Source of the DNA: Lachnospiraceae bacterium C7
GTDB taxonomy: Bacteria; Bacillota; Clostridia; Lachnospirales; Lachnospiraceae
Assembly (NCBI GenBank): GCA_900113385.1
Contig: FOPE01000023.1
Coordinates: forward strand, 1 to 47,599
Reading direction: 5' to 3'
Length of the DNA: 47,599 nt
Part shown: positions 43,647 through 47,599 of the stretch, piece after piece
Position numbering within the stretch: position 1 is the first letter of the stretch
How the letters are laid out: each line of letters begins with the position of its first letter
Notes under the pieces: model-generated
Told to the model about the DNA's origin: nothing
Databases searched by the model: none
Seen by the model: the letters and a program-made list of their open reading frames with translations, nothing else
Program-made: the position numbers and the translations under genes

Positions 43647-44597
43647 TTATATCTGTAATTTACATCTTTCATTAATCCAATTTAGAATATCTTCATAAAC
43701 CTCTTTTTTATCTGTTTCATTTAAAATTTCATGCCTGTCATTTTCGTATAGTTTCATTTTCAAATCTTTATGATTTGTAAGTTCAAATAAATCATATACT
43801 TTCTGCACGCCTTCTCCAAAGTCACCTACTGGATCATCTTTTCCTGAAACTAAGAAAACTGATATATTCTTTGGTATTCTGTCTACATTTTCTAAGCGAC
43901 AATCACTTAAAACAGCTTCTAAAAGGCCTTGATATCCATTCAATGTAAATGTAAATGTGCATCGTGGATCCGAATAATATTTTTGTACTACTACTTCATC
44001 TTTTGTAAGCCAACTATTTTTTGTATTCTGACCTGTTAAATCATATTTTTTGTATGGCTTTCCAAATGTCATATTTGTAACAAACTTGCTTCTGTGTTTA
44101 CTCCCATAAATTTTAGTTAAAAATTTCACAAGTTTTAAGCCAGACATTGTAGTTTTAGGCTCTACAAATCCAGTACCCATAATTATTATTCCATTTAAAT
44201 CTAAATTATAAAGTGCTGCATATTTTCTAAGCATGTATGAACCCATACTATGTCCTAACATAAAATATGGTACATCCTTATTGTCTTTTTGAATCATAGT
44301 TCTTAAAGTATGCATATCTGCAATTAACACATTGCAAGGTCTATCTTCATGAAAAAATCCCCACTCCTCCTGGGAATTAACTGATTGTCCATGTCCTAAA
44401 TGATCATGACCTACAACTAAAAATCCATTATCTGCAATAAATGAAGCAAACTCATTGTATCTTTCGATGTATTCAATCATTCCATGTGTGATTTGTAATA
44501 TTCCTTTGTACTCTCCATTGTCCGGCATCCATTTTACGCAATGAATATTTGTTTTTCCATTATCGGATAAAAATGTAAATTCTTCCTTTGTTGCCAC
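43647..44597 (-). CDS. Alpha/beta hydrolase (monoacylglycerol lipase / lysophospholipase type)
   Basis: The 316-residue product is a serine hydrolase with the pattern GHDHLGHGQS, nucleophile S117 in LGHSMGSYML, the acid in VSGKDDPVGDFG and the histidine in YENDRHEIL. It has no signal peptide, so it is cytoplasmic or membrane-associated. It probably splits monoglycerides or lysophospholipids. GTG start with GAGGA 8 nt upstream. It follows the chemoreceptor-like gene by 21 nt, so the two are likely cotranscribed. Confidence 0.88.
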   Translation of the reverse strand: MATKEEFTFLSDNGKTNIHCVKWMPDNGEYKGILQITHGMIEYIERYNEFASFIADNGFLVVGHDHLGHGQSVNSQEEWGFFHEDRPCNVLIADMHTLRTMIQKDNKDVPYFMLGHSMGSYMLRKYAALYNLDLNGIIIMGTGFVEPKTTMSGLKLVKFLTKIYGSKHRSKFVTNMTFGKPYKKYDLTGQNTKNSWLTKDEVVVQKYYSDPRCTFTFTLNGYQGLLEAVLSDCRLENVDRIPKNISVFLVSGKDDPVGDFGEGVQKVYDLFELTNHKDLKMKLYENDRHEILNETDKKEVYEDILNWINERCKLQI

Positions 44598-44618
44598 TTT
44601 TATGTCCTCGCTATATCA

Positions 44619-45584
44619 TTAAACTTCATCCTTATCCCAGTAAACATCGTATTCTTCTTCAAATTTTTCTTCAAAAATCGGCTCTACAACACTAATAATC
44701 TCTTTTGTTGCATTTTTTTGAGAAGTTACTTCAAAATCAATATCGTCTACCTGCATAAGGCTTCTTTCTTGAGAGCGAGCTATTTCCTCATCTATATTTT
44801 TTGCCTTTATCATTAATTCCTTCATACTTGATATATCTTCTGCCATAATGCTTAAATTAACATTTTCTAGCTTTTGAATCGCATAACTACTTACTCGCAA
44901 AATGTCATCTGTATTGCCACTTCTTTTCTTTAATTCTTGTGCCATTTCTGATATCAGTGACTTTGCTTCTTCTAGTTTTTGATTGGTTGTTTCAAGCATT
45001 TCCTTTACTTGCTTTGTTGAATCTGCGTATTTCAAAGAAAGCTCTCTCATTTTTTCTACATTTTGCACCATAGGAAGTCCATTGTCTCCAAGTCTACTTG
45101 CCTCTACTGCAATGTTTAAACTTAAAAGTTCCATGTTTTGACTTAGATCTAAAATACCATCTAATTCATCTGTGCAAAGTTTATTACTTATTTCAATATC
45201 CTCTGCATCTTTTGCCATTTTTTCAGACAAATTATCATAGTCCTTTTCTTTTTTTTCAACCAACTGACATATATCTTTTTGATTTACTAGACTGTTATAT
45301 ACGTCAGATATTATGCGATCTTCACATTTTACTGCTCCAAGGTAGTCTTCAAGTTTTCTAACTATTTGGTTATGATTATCTACATTTTCAGATGCCTGCT
45401 CTACAACATTTTTAATGTTATTTTTAACCTGACTTAAATCGGATGTCATCTGCTTTCTAGATATCTCCATCTCCTCTACATTGGCCCCCCAGCGGCCTTT
45501 AGAATTAGCTATATTAGTTATGATTTCATAACGCCTTTTAGCTTCATCTGTTGATACATTTTTTCCCTCTTTATTTCCGAACAT
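44619..45584 (-). CDS. Soluble chemoreceptor-like coiled-coil protein
   Basis: The 321-residue product has no membrane helix or sensor domain. It consists of long heptad helices with a hairpin-tip-like stretch MELLSLNIAVEASRLGDNG-LPMVQNVEKMRELSLKYADSTKQV, which resembles the MCP tip (LNAxIEAARAGExGxGFAVVAxEVRxLA) but diverges at several conserved sites. It may couple weakly or not at all to CheA/CheW. Alternatively it is a structural coiled coil. No other chemotaxis gene is in the window. GGAGG before the ATG. Confidence 0.75.
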   Translation of the reverse strand: MFGNKEGKNVSTDEAKRRYEIITNIANSKGRWGANVEEMEISRKQMTSDLSQVKNNIKNVVEQASENVDNHNQIVRKLEDYLGAVKCEDRIISDVYNSLVNQKDICQLVEKKEKDYDNLSEKMAKDAEDIEISNKLCTDELDGILDLSQNMELLSLNIAVEASRLGDNGLPMVQNVEKMRELSLKYADSTKQVKEMLETTNQKLEEAKSLISEMAQELKKRSGNTDDILRVSSYAIQKLENVNLSIMAEDISSMKELMIKAKNIDEEIARSQERSLMQVDDIDFEVTSQKNATKEIISVVEPIFEEKFEEEYDVYWDKDEV

Positions 45585-45660
45585 TTAAATACCTCCATTA
45601 ATATTTTTTCATAATTAATTTACGTCAAAACTATTGCTGTCGGTAATTTTATATTTGGAA

Positions 45661-47424
45661 TTAACGATAATACTGAATTTGAAATTGAATGCTCTCATTA
45701 CCATTATAAGCGTTTATGGCCGGATAATAAACCATAGAAATTAAAATTTTATTATTTTTTCCCATTAAGGCAGATTCTACCTCGTTATATCCATATTTTT
45801 CTCCATAATATTCCCTAAAATCGTCAATATCTCCAAAATATATAGCTGTAATTCTTTTTCCTTTTTCGGAAATTAAATTCAGCCTTAATACATTCTTATT
45901 TTTGCCTAATATCGACATTTTTTGCACCTTTAAATCTTTATCGACAAAAATTGGTTTTGTATTAGCTTTTCCGAATGGGGAAAGTACATTTAATTGTTTT
46001 ATTAAATCCATGCTAACATATTCCACTGGAAGACGAAGATCTATATGTATTTTTTCTTTTAGCTGTTCTTCTGTCAAATCGGAAAGTTCATTGATTTTTT
46101 TTCTAAAAGGCTCTACTTTTGATTCCTCCATAGACAATCCTGCTGCTAGTGGATGTCCACCAAATTTTAAAAACATATCTCTGCATTTATTCATTTCATC
46201 AAACATAGAATAACCTTCAATTGATCTTCCTGATCCTTTTATACACTCTTCTCCTCTAGTAAGAACAAATACTGGTTTATAAAATTTTTCTCTTATTCTA
46301 CCTGCAACAATTCCAGCAATGCTTTCTGAAACATCTGGTAAAAAAATAACAAGGACATCATCATTTTTATACTCATCAGAACTTGCAATTTCTATAGCTT
46401 CTTCTACACCTTTTCTAGTAAGTTCCTTTCTTTCTTCATTTAATGCCACAAGCTCACTTGCGATTTCAGCTGCTTTTAAAGGATTCTTCTCTAAAAATAA
46501 GCTTAATGATTTTTTGGCTGTATCTAATCGACCACTTGCATTAATACAAGGTCCAAGGACAAACCCAAAATGATACGCATCTAACTTATCTTTGTCTATT
46601 TTGCAACTTGAAATAAGTGCTTGCATTCCTATATTTTTAGTATGTCTTATTCTTTTTAAAGCTTCCTTTACTAAAATACGATTTTCTCCTGTTAAATCCA
46701 TTACATCACCTACAGTTGCAAATCCTGCATTTTCAATAAGATCCATAGCATCGTTAACTGGGCGTCCCATTTTTTCGTATAAAACACAAATAACTTTCCA
46801 CGCAACTGCTGCACCACATAAATTCTTATATGGGTATGGACAATCGATTTGATGTGGATTAACTATTGCATCTGCTTCACTTTTAAGATATCTTTTTACT
46901 CCATTTTCTATTACACAAGGAATTTCATGGTGATCTGTAACTAAAACTGTCATACCTAACTCTTTTGCATGAGCAATTTCATCAATTGCTGCTATTCCAT
47001 TATCACAGGTAATAATTGTATCTACACCATCTTCGTAAGCTTCGTTAATTAAATTTACATTTAATCCATATCCATCTGTCATACGATTTGGAATTTGCAC
47101 TGAGATTTTATCTGAAAACTTACTAAGACCTTCCATTAAAATATAAGAAGACATTACTCCGTCAATATCATAATCACCTATTATTCTAATTGATTTATTT
47201 TCTTTAAATTTTTCTGTTAAAATATCTGTTAAAATTTCTACATCTTTTAATTTATGTGGATCATGAAGCTTTTCTATTCCGCCATCTAAATATTCCTGCA
47301 TTGCTTCTTCTCCAATTATGTCTCTATTTCTCATTAATCTAATAATTACAGGGTCCACGCCTAATTTGGCTCCTAAACCGTAAAAATCAGCTTTTTTATT
47401 ATATACATACCATGCTGTGTTCAT
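45661..47424 (-). CDS. recJ: Single-stranded-DNA-specific exonuclease RecJ
   Basis: The 587-residue product has the DHH/DHHA1 exonuclease set: IIGDYDIDGVMSSY, TCDNGIAAIDE, VLVTDHHEIP, NPHQIDCPYP, GRLDTAKKSL, then DHHA1 blocks GRIREKFYKPVFVL, KGSGRSIEGY and FGGHPLAAGLSM, and a C-terminal OB-fold. It degrades single-stranded DNA 5' to 3' in recombination and repair. Full length with GGAG ahead of the ATG. Confidence 0.94.
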   Translation of the reverse strand: MNTAWYVYNKKADFYGLGAKLGVDPVIIRLMRNRDIIGEEAMQEYLDGGIEKLHDPHKLKDVEILTDILTEKFKENKSIRIIGDYDIDGVMSSYILMEGLSKFSDKISVQIPNRMTDGYGLNVNLINEAYEDGVDTIITCDNGIAAIDEIAHAKELGMTVLVTDHHEIPCVIENGVKRYLKSEADAIVNPHQIDCPYPYKNLCGAAVAWKVICVLYEKMGRPVNDAMDLIENAGFATVGDVMDLTGENRILVKEALKRIRHTKNIGMQALISSCKIDKDKLDAYHFGFVLGPCINASGRLDTAKKSLSLFLEKNPLKAAEIASELVALNEERKELTRKGVEEAIEIASSDEYKNDDVLVIFLPDVSESIAGIVAGRIREKFYKPVFVLTRGEECIKGSGRSIEGYSMFDEMNKCRDMFLKFGGHPLAAGLSMEESKVEPFRKKINELSDLTEEQLKEKIHIDLRLPVEYVSMDLIKQLNVLSPFGKANTKPIFVDKDLKVQKMSILGKNKNVLRLNLISEKGKRITAIYFGDIDDFREYYGEKYGYNEVESALMGKNNKILISMVYYPAINAYNGNESIQFQIQYYR

Positions 47425-47463
47425 TATTTACTCCATTCGTTTCTATTTATAAAAGATTGTGTA

Positions 47464-47487
47464 AAGAAGTTTGTGTAAATACTTCTT
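47464..47487 (-). other. Weak hairpin upstream of recJ
   Basis: AAGAAGT - 10 nt - ACTTCTT; minus-strand tail lacks a real T-run. Possibly a weak terminator for the partial gene at the right edge. Confidence 0.35.
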
Positions 47488-47509
47488 CAAAAGTGACCTT
47501 GTTTATAAG

Positions 47510-47599
47510 TTACATGAACATCGCTTCTAGTTCAGAACGACATTCTTTAAAGCCTCTATGTACACGACGGTCCATTGTCTGGTTATAGTCGCAATAAAA
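47510..47599 (-). CDS. C-terminal fragment of an unidentified gene at the right edge
   Basis: Twenty-nine codons plus TAA in one open minus-strand frame, ending GFKECRSELEAMFM. The fragment is too short for family recognition; codon content looks coding. The gene enters from beyond the window and ends about 85 nt ahead of recJ. Confidence 0.45.
   Translation of the reverse strand, partial: FYCDYNQTMDRRVHRGFKECRSELEAMFM

Overview
The window looks like chromosome from a low-GC, Gram-positive anaerobe of the Clostridia, most probably Lachnospiraceae. The evidence is the very AT-rich sequence, strong AGGAGG-type ribosome binding sites, protein types typical of that group (YerC/TrpR-like, DUF1836, CPBP protease, clostridial L,D-transpeptidase) and the absence of any outer-membrane protein. 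No tRNA, rRNA or CRISPR array was seen. The species cannot be named from this sequence alone.

Layout. Left edge (1-408): the start of a RepA_N-type replication initiator behind a strong attenuator-like hairpin, abutting the 3' end of an rlmD-family rRNA methyltransferase gene. This is a plausible boundary of an integrated mobile element that continues off the window. 409-7590: housekeeping and small genes (rlmD-like, an acidic membrane protein, pcrA, DUF1836, YerC, a CPBP protease, a small multidrug-export-family protein) and a 40-bp tandem repeat. 7641-8702: a lone hisC.

8778-26131: a ~17-kb, single-strand exopolysaccharide locus and the most interesting part of the window. It holds two cellulose-synthase-like GT2 enzymes with C-terminal PilZ (c-di-GMP) domains and two AlgI/AlgJ-like O-acetylation pairs (MBOAT + DHHW). 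It also holds an SGNH-esterase/GH5-glucanase fusion lipoprotein, a tail-anchored secreted protein in the position of a BcsB-like partner, a CotH-family kinase, a VTC (polyphosphate-polymerase-fold) protein and two DUF4956 membrane proteins. In transcription order (right to left) module B is GT2 > anchored protein > MBOAT > DHHW > terminator > SGNH-GH5 > terminator. Module A follows: CotH > MBOAT > DHHW > VTC > DUF4956 > GT2 > DUF4956 (> hisC). Module B resembles the clostridial cellulose system known as Ccs in Clostridioides difficile (from memory). Module A looks like a diverged sister in which the glucanase and anchored protein are replaced by CotH/VTC/DUF4956. My inference is a c-di-GMP-gated, O-acetylated beta-glucan-like surface polymer, with module A adding a phosphate- or nucleotide-dependent step of unknown chemistry.

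26942-40925: a galactan/galactoside catabolic region with galT, galK, intracellular GH53 galactanase, GH2 and GH42 beta-galactosidases, an AraC and a LacI regulator, and a large uncharacterised probable carbohydrate-active protein overlapping a small zinc-ribbon gene. No sugar transporter is present, so uptake must be encoded elsewhere. GH53 would feed short galactans to GH2/GH42 and then to galK/galT.

41068-47599: divergent L,D-transpeptidase and PAP2-family genes, an alpha/beta hydrolase, a soluble chemoreceptor-like coiled-coil protein, a RecJ-family exonuclease, and the tail of an unidentified gene at the right edge.
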